Source of the DNA: Clostridia bacterium
Lineage (GTDB): Bacteria > Bacillota_A > Clostridia > Oscillospirales > CAG-272
DNA length: 64,000 nucleotides
Reading direction: 5' to 3'
NCBI GenBank assembly: GCA_017466455.1
Contig: JAFTUD010000018.1
Coordinates: 30,028 to 94,027 of the forward strand
Each line of letters begins with the position of its first letter. Positions within the stretch are counted from its first letter, which is position 1. Below are positions 42,529-50,974 of the stretch, one piece after another. The notes under the pieces were generated by a model. It ran no database searches and had not been told where the DNA came from. It saw only the letters and a program-made list of their open reading frames with translations. Position numbers and translations under genes: made by a program.

Positions 42529-44769
42529 ATGAAAAGACATTTTCTTCCATCAAAGAATATTAAAAGAAGCATTTTGCTTCTAACAGTGTTTTTATGTATA
42601 GCATTGCTTGTGATAATAAAGCTATTCAAGCTGCAAATATTAGGATATGAGAGCTTTCAGCAAAGTGTGATTGACCAGCTAACCGTGGAAACGAATGTAA
42701 ATCCGTCAAGAGGAATAATTTATGATATAAACGGTAACATTTTGGCATCTAATAAGACTGTTTGGATACTTTATATATGTCCAAAAAATATAAAGGACGC
42801 AGATTTTATAGCGTCAGAGCTATCCAAAATAGTAAATGTTAGCAAGGAAGCAATTCTTGAAAAGGCAAAAAAGCGCGGATACAAATACCAAATACTTCAT
42901 AATTCCTTAACAAAGGATGAGTCCGATAAGGTTAGAGCGCTCATAGAAAAATATGGATTAAATGATCAAATAAAGCTAAAGGCAAGCTCAAAAAGATATT
43001 ATCCTTACGAGGACCTTGCTTCACATGCGCTTGGCTTTGTAAACTCTGACGGAATAGGCATTTATGGGCTTGAAAAGGTATATAACAACATATTAGAGGG
43101 AACAAGCGGAAAATATATAACCGCGCAAAACGCCCAAAGCGGAGATATGCCGTTTCAATATGAAAAATATATTGAGGATGAGAATGGATATAACCTTGTA
43201 ACAACCATTGATATGTATATACAAAGACAGCTTGAGGCGGTGTTAAAGACCGCATCAATAGAGTCGGGCGCAAGAAACAGGGCGACAGGTATAGTTATGA
43301 ACCCAAAAACAGGCGATGTTTATGCAATGGCAACATATCCATCGTTTGATTTGAATGAGCCATATACGCTTGATGATTTGTCACAATCAATTCTTGATAA
43401 ATCATACACAAAAAACACATCAGAGTACAAAAAGGAATATTTAAATTTACTTTTTTCAATGTGGAACAATAAGGCCGTAACAGAGCTTTACGAGCCGGGC
43501 TCAACCTTTAAAATTGTAACAACATCAGTTGCACAGCAGGTGGGAGTGGCAAGTAATGCAACAAGATTTCATTGTAGTGGCTCATTAAAAATAGATGGAT
43601 ATTACCGCGCTATTAGTTGCCATAAAAGAACTGGACATGGAAGTATAAATTTCGCGCAAGCGCTTCAGCAATCCTGCAACCCTGCAATGATGACCCTCGG
43701 AATGAGAATAGGAAGAGAAAAATTTTATCTATATTTTCAAAAATTCGGCTATTCTCAGCGAACGGGAATTGATTTGCCCTCGGAAAGTGCGGGATATTAT
43801 CATTCGTTTGATGATTTTTCGGGCGTTTCCTTAGCAGTTTATTCCTTCGGTCAAACCTTTAAAACAACTGCAATTCAACAGCTGTGTGCGATAAATACCG
43901 TTGCAAATGGCGGATATAGAGTAACTCCGCATTTTTTAAAGCAAATCGTTGATGATGAGGGAAATATTATATATGAATACGATGAAAAGGAGAATGAGCA
44001 AATAATCAGCACGGATATTTGCTTAAATATTTCCCAAATATTAAAGGAAGGCGTTGACGGCGAGGGCGGAGCAAAAAATGCCTATGTTGCAGGGTATAGA
44101 GTCGCTGCAAAAACAGGAACATCAGAAAAAAAGGATAAATACGATGAAAACGGAAATACCTCGTATAGAGTTTCCTCGTGTGTCGCATACGCACCTGCCG
44201 AGGATGCAAGCGTTTCAGTCATTATGATAGTTGATGAGCCGAGCATAGGTACTGCGTACGGAAGCGTTGTAGTAGCGCCATATATTTCACAGCTTCTTGA
44301 GCTAATCTTGCCATATATGGGAAGCGAGCCACAGTATAGCGATACCGATGCGGAGCATATGCAAATAACGGTTGATGATTATACCTCGAAAAGCCTTGGC
44401 GAGGCAATTTCAATGCTAAAGGAAAGTAAAATTAACTATGAAATTATCGGTAACGGAGATACAGTAATTGCACAGCTTCCGCAAAAAAACAGTAAAATTT
44501 ATCAAAAAAGCGGAACTATAATGCTTTATACCACTCAAAAAAGCGAGGATATTCCACAAGCTACTGTTCCTTCGGTAATCGGAAAAACACCCGAGGAGGC
44601 AAATTTAATTTTGGTGAATTCGGGCTTGAATATAAAAATCGAGGGTGCGACAAGCGGATTTGAAAATAACGGTGCCAAGGTTGTGGCGCAATCACACCCG
44701 GTAGGCACGATTTTAGCCCGCGGAGAGGTCGTTACCATAAGAATCATGTATACGGATGAAAAGGAGTAA
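42529..44769 (+). CDS. Class B penicillin-binding protein with two PASTA domains (SpoVD/FtsI type)
   Basis: Transpeptidase for septal or spore-cortex peptidoglycan. It has 746 residues: one N-terminal membrane helix (residues 15-35), PBP dimer domain (RGIIYDINGNILASN), and transpeptidase with SxxK in EPGSTFKI (Ser325), SCN at 382-384 and KTG at 528-530. Two PASTA repeats end the protein (from about residues 605 and 685; the second opens VPSVIGKTPEEANLIL). The ATG at 42529 follows AAGGTGA; a GTG four codons earlier overlaps that site. Position before murE fits SpoVD or PbpB; sequence alone does not decide between them. Confidence 0.92.
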   Translation: MKRHFLPSKNIKRSILLLTVFLCIALLVIIKLFKLQILGYESFQQSVIDQLTVETNVNPSRGIIYDINGNILASNKTVWILYICPKNIKDADFIASELSKIVNVSKEAILEKAKKRGYKYQILHNSLTKDESDKVRALIEKYGLNDQIKLKASSKRYYPYEDLASHALGFVNSDGIGIYGLEKVYNNILEGTSGKYITAQNAQSGDMPFQYEKYIEDENGYNLVTTIDMYIQRQLEAVLKTASIESGARNRATGIVMNPKTGDVYAMATYPSFDLNEPYTLDDLSQSILDKSYTKNTSEYKKEYLNLLFSMWNNKAVTELYEPGSTFKIVTTSVAQQVGVASNATRFHCSGSLKIDGYYRAISCHKRTGHGSINFAQALQQSCNPAMMTLGMRIGREKFYLYFQKFGYSQRTGIDLPSESAGYYHSFDDFSGVSLAVYSFGQTFKTTAIQQLCAINTVANGGYRVTPHFLKQIVDDEGNIIYEYDEKENEQIISTDICLNISQILKEGVDGEGGAKNAYVAGYRVAAKTGTSEKKDKYDENGNTSYRVSSCVAYAPAEDASVSVIMIVDEPSIGTAYGSVVVAPYISQLLELILPYMGSEPQYSDTDAEHMQITVDDYTSKSLGEAISMLKESKINYEIIGNGDTVIAQLPQKNSKIYQKSGTIMLYTTQKSEDIPQATVPSVIGKTPEEANLILVNSGLNIKIEGATSGFENNGAKVVAQSHPVGTILARGEVVTIRIMYTDEKE

Positions 44770-44771
44770 AA

Positions 44772-46241
44772 ATGTATCTTTATGAGCTTTTAGACGGAGT
44801 CAATGTCATATCAAGCGATATTGATTTCAAAACCAACATATCACGCCCGTTTTCCGATTCAAGAAGGGCTGTTTTAGGCGGACTGTTCGTTGCGATAAAG
44901 GGAGAACACCGAAACGGAAACGAATACATAGAAATGGCTTTTTCTAACGGCGCAGCTTGTGTTGTTACAGACGATACTGAGGTGCGCGGTAAATATGGAA
45001 ATTCTATACTTGTGGACAATGCAAGAGAGTCGCTTTCAAATATTTGGCATAACTTTTATAAAAAGCCAACAAAAGCCCTTGAAATAATTGCGATAACAGG
45101 AACAAACGGAAAAACCTCATGCGCATACTATTTATACAATATTTTAAGAAAGGCAGGCAAGAATTGCGGGCTTATTTCAACTATTGAATGTCTTATAAAC
45201 GGTGTGCCGTTATCAACAAACGGCGGAAGCGAGGTTTGTGATATAGCCTCGGCAATGACGACGCCTGATCCGGAAATACTATATTATATATTTAATGAAA
45301 TGAAAGAAAAGGGCGTTAAATATGTAGTGATGGAGGCATCGTCACATTCCTTATCGCAGTCAAAATTAGCGCCGATTAGCTTTTCTTACGGTATTTTTAC
45401 CAATTTGAGCCCCGAGCATATGGATTACCACAAGGATATGGAGTCGTATTACCTTGCAAAGAAAAGCTTGTTTAGCAAAACAAGGCGCGCAATAGTCAAT
45501 GCTGATGACAGCTACGGTAATAGACTATCAAGAGAAATAGAGGCAGTTAAATGCTCAATAAAAGGTAATGGCGATTTTAACGCTATTGATATTTATCTTG
45601 ATGAGAAAGGATGCGACTATATATTAAAGCACGAAAGGGCGCAAATAAATATCAAGGGCAGGATTTGTGGAGAGTTTTCGGTATATAACACAATGCTTGC
45701 GTCAGCCTGTGCGCTTGATATGGGGTTGGAAATTGACAAGGTAAGAGAAGGCATTTTTATAACTGATAGAATTTCCGGCAGGCTTGAAAGGGTAAGGAAT
45801 AATATCTTTATTGACTATGCCCATACTCCGCAAGCAATGAAAAGCGTGCTTGAAACGCTCAGAAAAATCGCGCCAAATAAGCGCATAATTTCACTTTTTG
45901 GATGCGGAGGGGATAGAGATAGGGAAAAAAGACCTAAAATGGGAAAAATTGCCACACTGCTGTCTGATTACACTATTATAACAGAGGATAATTCAAGAAG
46001 CGAGCCTCGGGTAAATATATTCAGAGATATTTTATGTGGAGTAGAGGAGTTAAGCGCGTTTTGTCTTATTCCCGATAGAAGGGAAGCGATAAAATACGCA
46101 ATAAGCGCTCTTGGTGAAAATGATATATTTGTTCTTTTTGGCAAGGGACACGAAAATTATGAAATAAACAAAAATGGGAAAGCCTACTTTTGTGAAAGAG
46201 ACATTATAAATAGTATTTTAAAAGAAAATCAGCAATCGTAA
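44772..46241 (+). CDS. murE: UDP-MurNAc-tripeptide synthetase, probably DAP-adding
   Basis: Adds the third amino acid to UDP-MurNAc-dipeptide in the cytosol. It has 489 residues. The ATP loop is ITGTNGKTSCAYYLYN near residue 112; MEASSHSLSQSKL follows; the Mur ligase C domain has DYAHTPQAMKSVL near 355. The specificity motif is EDNSRSEPR near 405; an Arg at this place is the mark of meso-DAP enzymes (DNPR), whereas Lys enzymes have DNPA, so DAP is likely despite the Ser for Pro. It starts two bases after the PBP gene. Confidence 0.94.
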   Translation: MYLYELLDGVNVISSDIDFKTNISRPFSDSRRAVLGGLFVAIKGEHRNGNEYIEMAFSNGAACVVTDDTEVRGKYGNSILVDNARESLSNIWHNFYKKPTKALEIIAITGTNGKTSCAYYLYNILRKAGKNCGLISTIECLINGVPLSTNGGSEVCDIASAMTTPDPEILYYIFNEMKEKGVKYVVMEASSHSLSQSKLAPISFSYGIFTNLSPEHMDYHKDMESYYLAKKSLFSKTRRAIVNADDSYGNRLSREIEAVKCSIKGNGDFNAIDIYLDEKGCDYILKHERAQINIKGRICGEFSVYNTMLASACALDMGLEIDKVREGIFITDRISGRLERVRNNIFIDYAHTPQAMKSVLETLRKIAPNKRIISLFGCGGDRDREKRPKMGKIATLLSDYTIITEDNSRSEPRVNIFRDILCGVEELSAFCLIPDRREAIKYAISALGENDIFVLFGKGHENYEINKNGKAYFCERDIINSILKENQQS

Positions 46242-46266
46242 AAATCTTCTAAAAAGGTATTTTAAA

Positions 46267-47619
46267 ATGATAAAAACTAAAAAATATTCGGCGGATCAAA
46301 TTGCAAAAATAGTGGATGGAAGACTGATTGGCAAGGATTTGATCATAGACAAAATTTCAACTGATACAAGAGAAGAATCGCTTGAAGGTGCATGCTTTTT
46401 TGCCTTGAAGGGGAAAAATTATAACGCAGAGGATTTTATTGATACTGCAATAGAAAAGGGCGCAAATGTAATTATCTCAACTAAAGATTGCCCGAAAAGC
46501 ATAGCAAGCATAATTGTCAACGATACAACCGAGGCGCTTTTGGCTCTTGCAAGGCACAACAAAGGAAAAACAAGGATTATCGGCATTACCGGAAGCAATG
46601 GAAAAACAACGGTAAAGGAAATGCTTTACTCAATTTTCTCAAAGCAATATAAAACCTCTTGCACATTTGATAATCATAATAATGAGCTTGGCGTTGCCGA
46701 AGCGCTCTTATCTATAACAGATGAGGAGTTTTGCATAGTAGAGATGGGCATGAGGGCACTTGGTGAAATATCTCTGCTTTCAAGCCTTACAAGCCCATAT
46801 ATTTCTGTCATTACAAGCATAGGAGCATCACATATCGGCAGGCTCGGAAGCTATGAGGGCATCTTTAAGGCGAAAACGGAAATCTTAGATTTTGCAAGTG
46901 GCTTCGCGGTTGTTCCGGCAGAAGAAAAATTCAAAGGAATATGCTATAAGGACACGCTTCCGATATTCGTAGGAAGTGGCGGAGATTTTGAAGCAAGAGG
47001 TATTTCTTATACTCAAAACGGCATAAAATTTTTAGTTAGGGACAATAATTTAAGTAAAGAATATTTAATAGAGGTTCCGTCTGCTTTTGAGCATGATTGC
47101 CATAATGCTACAATGGCATTTTCAGTAGCTAAAATTTGCGATATAAAGACTGAATTTATAAAATCGGGAATTTTAGAATTTAAAAATTGTAAAAATAGAG
47201 GTGAAATAACAAAAAAACAAGGTATTACAATAATAAATGACACATATAATGCTTCGTTTGATAGTGTAAAAAGCGCAATTTTATCACTGAAAAAGTACGC
47301 AATAAATAACAAGATAACACACACCTTTGCAATACTTGGAGCTATGCTCGAAAATGGCGAAAGAGCTGAAGAGTTTCACTTAAAAATAGGGCAAATTGCA
47401 AAGGAAAATTCTATTGAAAATATATACACCTATGGCGAGCTTGGGAAAGATATTTGCCGTGGCTTTGGGGGTGGAGCTTGTTTTGATACAAAAGAGGATT
47501 TAGAAAATTATATATTAGAAAATATGATGCCGAATTCCCTCTATCTTGTAAAAGCGAGCCGAAAAGAGGGCTTTGAGACAATAGCCGAAAAAATGAAAGA
47601 GAGATTAAATGAATATTGA
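46267..47619 (+). CDS. murF: UDP-MurNAc-tripeptide D-alanyl-D-alanine ligase
   Basis: Adds D-Ala-D-Ala to complete the UDP-MurNAc-pentapeptide. It has 450 residues. The N-terminal domain has STDTREESLEGACFFALKG (DxR pattern), the ATP loop is IIGITGSNGKTTVKEML near residue 113, then FDNHNNELGVAEALL and the MurF-typical VEMGMRALGEI. The C-terminal domain has INDTYNASFDSVKSAI near 325. AAAGG precedes the start; the end overlaps mraY by 11 bases. Confidence 0.95.
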   Translation: MIKTKKYSADQIAKIVDGRLIGKDLIIDKISTDTREESLEGACFFALKGKNYNAEDFIDTAIEKGANVIISTKDCPKSIASIIVNDTTEALLALARHNKGKTRIIGITGSNGKTTVKEMLYSIFSKQYKTSCTFDNHNNELGVAEALLSITDEEFCIVEMGMRALGEISLLSSLTSPYISVITSIGASHIGRLGSYEGIFKAKTEILDFASGFAVVPAEEKFKGICYKDTLPIFVGSGGDFEARGISYTQNGIKFLVRDNNLSKEYLIEVPSAFEHDCHNATMAFSVAKICDIKTEFIKSGILEFKNCKNRGEITKKQGITIINDTYNASFDSVKSAILSLKKYAINNKITHTFAILGAMLENGERAEEFHLKIGQIAKENSIENIYTYGELGKDICRGFGGGACFDTKEDLENYILENMMPNSLYLVKASRKEGFETIAEKMKERLNEY

Positions 47620-48604
47620 AGGAACAATTTTAATTACAGCACTCCTCGTTATGGGAATTACCGTTACGAGTCTAAGAGTGCTTATTCCCGTTCTTGCATC
47701 AAGAAAAATGGGTCAAAAAATCTTAGAAATAGGTCCAAGATGGCACAAAATCAAGGAGGGCACGCCTACAATGGGCGGGCTAAGCTTTATTTTTGCAATA
47801 ATTATTGCATTTATCGTTTTTATAGGAATGTCGTATGAAAAAATTGAAATAGAGCGAATGGTTGGGGCACTGAATGTTCTTGTATTTGCCGTGCTAAATG
47901 CCATGATAGGAATAATTGATGATTTTGCTAAGCTCAGAAGGGCGCGTAACGAGGGCTTGACTCCTAAAACGAAATTCCTGCTTCAATCAATAGTCTCGGT
48001 GCTGTTTTTGATCTCAATGAGATTTACCGTCGGAATCGATACACTTTTGCATATTCCTTTTTTCAATGTATCAATAGACATAGGATTCTTCTACTATGTA
48101 ATAGCATTTTTAGCGCTGTGCGGTATTGTAAACAGCGTGAATTTAACAGATGGAATAGACGGTCTTGCCTCGGGTGTTGTTTTAAGTGTGGGCGTGTTTT
48201 TTTGCATTGCAAGCATTTTAATTTTTAAGGATTTTACCATTTCCTTCTTTGGCTCAGCATTAGTAGGGGCTTCACTCGGCTTTTTGATATATAATTTTTA
48301 TCCCGCAAGAGTATTTATGGGTGACACAGGCTCTTTATTTTTAGGAGCCCTGGTAATCGGCGTAGCATTTTTATTTGATAATGTTTTACTTGTGCTACTG
48401 TATGGATTTGTATTTTTATGTGAGGCTCTTTCGGACATACTGCAGGTGGTGTATTTCAAATTGACAAAAGGGAAGAGGCTCTTTAAAATGGCACCGTTGC
48501 ATCATCATTTTGAAAAAATAGGTTTTTCGGAGGTTCAAATAACACTTATGTTTACCGCAGTTAATGCCTTGTTTTGTACGCTCGCATATTTAGGAATTAG
48601 ATAG
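47609..48604 (+). CDS. mraY: Phospho-MurNAc-pentapeptide translocase
   Basis: Forms lipid I at the membrane from UDP-MurNAc-pentapeptide and undecaprenyl phosphate. It has 331 residues and about ten membrane helices. Signatures are KEGTPTMGGLSFIFA near residue 48, the catalytic region IIDDFAKLRR, VNLTDGIDGLASGV near 178, FMGDTGSLFLG near 238 and the histidine-rich APLHHHFEKIGF near 293. The next gene in most clusters, murD, is absent; ftsW follows after two bases. Confidence 0.96.
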   Translation: MNIEGTILITALLVMGITVTSLRVLIPVLASRKMGQKILEIGPRWHKIKEGTPTMGGLSFIFAIIIAFIVFIGMSYEKIEIERMVGALNVLVFAVLNAMIGIIDDFAKLRRARNEGLTPKTKFLLQSIVSVLFLISMRFTVGIDTLLHIPFFNVSIDIGFFYYVIAFLALCGIVNSVNLTDGIDGLASGVVLSVGVFFCIASILIFKDFTISFFGSALVGASLGFLIYNFYPARVFMGDTGSLFLGALVIGVAFLFDNVLLVLLYGFVFLCEALSDILQVVYFKLTKGKRLFKMAPLHHHFEKIGFSEVQITLMFTAVNALFCTLAYLGIR

Positions 48605-48606
48605 AT

Positions 48607-49788
48607 ATGAAAAGGGTTCTTTTTGCAACCTCAAGCGAGGGCTTTATTGATGAAAAAGAGGTAGCGCACCGTGAAAAACATAAAATAGGGGCTAAAACGG
48701 ACAGAGTGCTTCTTACCGCTTTATTTGCGCTATTAATGCTCGGAACAATAATGATAGCAAGCGCAAGCTATCCCTACGCAAGCTCTCACTACGGAGATGG
48801 GAGCTATTACATAAAGCGACAAGCCATTTTTCTTTGTATAGGAATTGCTACAATGCTTTTTGCAAGCAATGTTTCAATGAGCTTTTATAAAAAAATATCA
48901 CCGTATTTTTATGCAACATGTGCTGTCCTGCTTGTGGTTGTTTTATTCGGTGGATTTTCCGAGGGAGTTGCTAAAAGATGGCTTGGAATACCGGGCACAC
49001 CCTTGTCGTTTCAGCCCTCGGAGCTTATGAAGCTTGGAATAATTCTCGCTCTTGCTTGGTATATTGACAAAAAATTAACACAAGAAAGCAACATTGTGAG
49101 CGAAATTATTCTGCCTGGCGTGATTTTGTTTGGAGCCTGCGGTCTTGTTTTGCTTGAAAAGCATCTGTCAGGAACGGTAATTATCGCATTAATAGGTATA
49201 TCAGTGCTTTTTATAGGCGGAATTAACGCAAGAAAAATGGCGTTAGTATACGGAATGACGGCGCTTGCGGGCGGAATTGTATTTTTACTCACGAATAGCT
49301 ATGCGATGAAAAGAATACAGTCATTTCTAAACCCCAATGCAGATGTTTTGAGTGATAAATGGCAAACTACACAGGGACTTTTTGCAATAGGCTCGGGTGG
49401 GCTTTTCGGCTTGGGACTTGGAAATAGCAGACAAAAATATAGCTATGTGTCCGAGCCTCAAAATGATTTTATTTTTACAATATGGTGTGAGGAAACGGGC
49501 TTTTTCGGCGCGGTTTTAGTGATAATTCTGTTTTTGATTCTCATTTGGCGAGGTTACATCATAGCGATGAGAGCGCCCGATACATTTTCCTCGCTTGTGG
49601 CATTTGGAATAACAAGTCAAATAGGAATACAGTCGTTTTTGAATATGCTTGTTGTAACGGATTTAATTCCAAATACAGGAATTTCTCTCCCGTTTTTTTC
49701 GTACGGCGGAAGCTCGCTTGTAATATTACTTGCCGAAATGGGAATACTGTTGTCAATTTCAAAAAAATCAAGACTAAAGGGAGGATAG
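48607..49788 (+). CDS. SEDS peptidoglycan polymerase FtsW/SpoVE
   Basis: Lipid II polymerase of the SEDS family acting with a class B PBP. It has 393 residues with a ~35-residue cytoplasmic N-terminus and about ten membrane helices. Family motifs are GTPLSFQPSELMKLGIIL near residue 136, SGTVIIALIGISVLFIGG near 193, the GSGGLFGLGLGNSRQKY loop near 262, and SLPFFSYGGSSLVILLAEMG near 362. Position before murG and the sporulation context fit SpoVE or FtsW; the two cannot be separated here. Confidence 0.93.
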   Translation: MKRVLFATSSEGFIDEKEVAHREKHKIGAKTDRVLLTALFALLMLGTIMIASASYPYASSHYGDGSYYIKRQAIFLCIGIATMLFASNVSMSFYKKISPYFYATCAVLLVVVLFGGFSEGVAKRWLGIPGTPLSFQPSELMKLGIILALAWYIDKKLTQESNIVSEIILPGVILFGACGLVLLEKHLSGTVIIALIGISVLFIGGINARKMALVYGMTALAGGIVFLLTNSYAMKRIQSFLNPNADVLSDKWQTTQGLFAIGSGGLFGLGLGNSRQKYSYVSEPQNDFIFTIWCEETGFFGAVLVIILFLILIWRGYIIAMRAPDTFSSLVAFGITSQIGIQSFLNMLVVTDLIPNTGISLPFFSYGGSSLVILLAEMGILLSISKKSRLKGG

Positions 49789-49790
49789 GC

Positions 49791-50885
49791 ATGAGAGTGC
49801 TAATGTGCGGAGGAGGAACCGCAGGGCATGTAAATCCTGCGCTTGCAATAGCTCAGACAATACTGAAAAATTCACCGTCCTCGGAAATTGCGTATGTAGT
49901 AACCGAAAACGGAATAGAAAACAAGCTTGTTCCGTTCAAAAAATATAAAATAAAGATCGTTGGACTTAAAAGATCTTTCTCGTTATCAAACTTGAAAACT
50001 GTATTTTTAACCCTTGGCGCAATAAGGGAAAGCAAGCGCATAATAAAGGATTTTAATCCCGATATTATTGTAGGCACGGGCGGATATGCTTGCTATCCTG
50101 TTATATACGCAGGCTCATCTATGGGAATAAAATGCGTTGTTCACGAATCAAATGCAGTCCCCGGCAAGGCTTTGAAGATGCTTGAAAATAAGGTTGATAA
50201 AATTTTTATAAATTTCAAGGAAAGCGAAAGGTATTTTTCGTGCAAGGATAAAATAATCCACAGCGGGAATCCATTAAGAGAGCAGTTTGGCACGCTAAGC
50301 AAGGAGGAGGCACGAAAAAGGTGCGGAATAACGGAAAAGGCAGTGGTGCTATGCTACGGTGGCTCGCTTGGCGCGAAAACGATAAATGAAGGCGCGTTAG
50401 AGATTATAGAGGATCTTATAAAGGATGATAAAAGCATACGGCTTATATGGGCAAGTGGGAAGGGCGAATATAAGGATATGTACTACGCAGTAAAGGAAAG
50501 AGACTTTGATAAGCTAAAAAACCTTGATTTTAACGAGTATATTTATGATATGCCCGAAAAAATTGCGTGTGCCGATATAGTGATATGTAGGGCAGGTGCA
50601 ATGAGCATTTCGGAAATGGCATTTAGCGGGAAATGCACGGTTCTTATTCCGTCTCCAAATGTTGTTGACAACCATCAGTATAAAAATGCCCACGCAATCA
50701 GTGAAACCTCGGGAGCAATAATGCTTTTGGAGAGTGAAATTTTTAAGCTCAGCGAAATAGTAAGAGAGTTAATTTATGATTCTCAAAAAAGAAATGGATA
50801 TGAAAGACGGATAAAAAGCTTCGCCGTTTTAGACGCAAATAAGATAATTTACACCGAAATTAAACGCCTTTTGAAAAACAAATGA
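49791..50885 (+). CDS. murG: UDP-GlcNAc transferase MurG
   Basis: Converts lipid I to lipid II on the inner membrane face. It has 364 residues. It starts RVLMCGGGTAGHVNPALAIA; other motifs are VGTGGYACYPVIYAG near residue 96, HESNAVPGKAL, CYGGSLGAKTIN near 185 and ICRAGAMSISEMAFSGK near 264 with PSPNVVDNHQYKNA. The ATG at 49791 has GGGAGGA just before it; the frame is open much further upstream inside ftsW, which is rejected. It is the last cluster gene; murC, murB, ftsQ and ftsZ do not follow. Confidence 0.96.
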   Translation: MRVLMCGGGTAGHVNPALAIAQTILKNSPSSEIAYVVTENGIENKLVPFKKYKIKIVGLKRSFSLSNLKTVFLTLGAIRESKRIIKDFNPDIIVGTGGYACYPVIYAGSSMGIKCVVHESNAVPGKALKMLENKVDKIFINFKESERYFSCKDKIIHSGNPLREQFGTLSKEEARKRCGITEKAVVLCYGGSLGAKTINEGALEIIEDLIKDDKSIRLIWASGKGEYKDMYYAVKERDFDKLKNLDFNEYIYDMPEKIACADIVICRAGAMSISEMAFSGKCTVLIPSPNVVDNHQYKNAHAISETSGAIMLLESEIFKLSEIVRELIYDSQKRNGYERRIKSFAVLDANKIIYTEIKRLLKNK

Positions 50886-50906
50886 ACAATAGATAAGAAA
50901 TTCTAC

Positions 50907-50935
50907 TTGACTAAAGCACGCGGATATGGTATTAT
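50907..50935 (+). promoter_or_regulatory. Promoter of InlB-repeat lipoprotein operon
   Basis: TTGACT (50907-50912), 17 bases, TATTAT (50930-50935) with TGG extension. Confidence 0.75.
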
Positions 50936-50974
50936 ATAATAAAATATTACTTTATTTTTGAAAGAGTGTGTTTT

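Noticed and set aside
49545..49790. 82-residue N-terminal extension of murG
   Set aside because: It lies wholly inside ftsW; the ATG at 49791 with GGGAGGA gives the standard MurG start.
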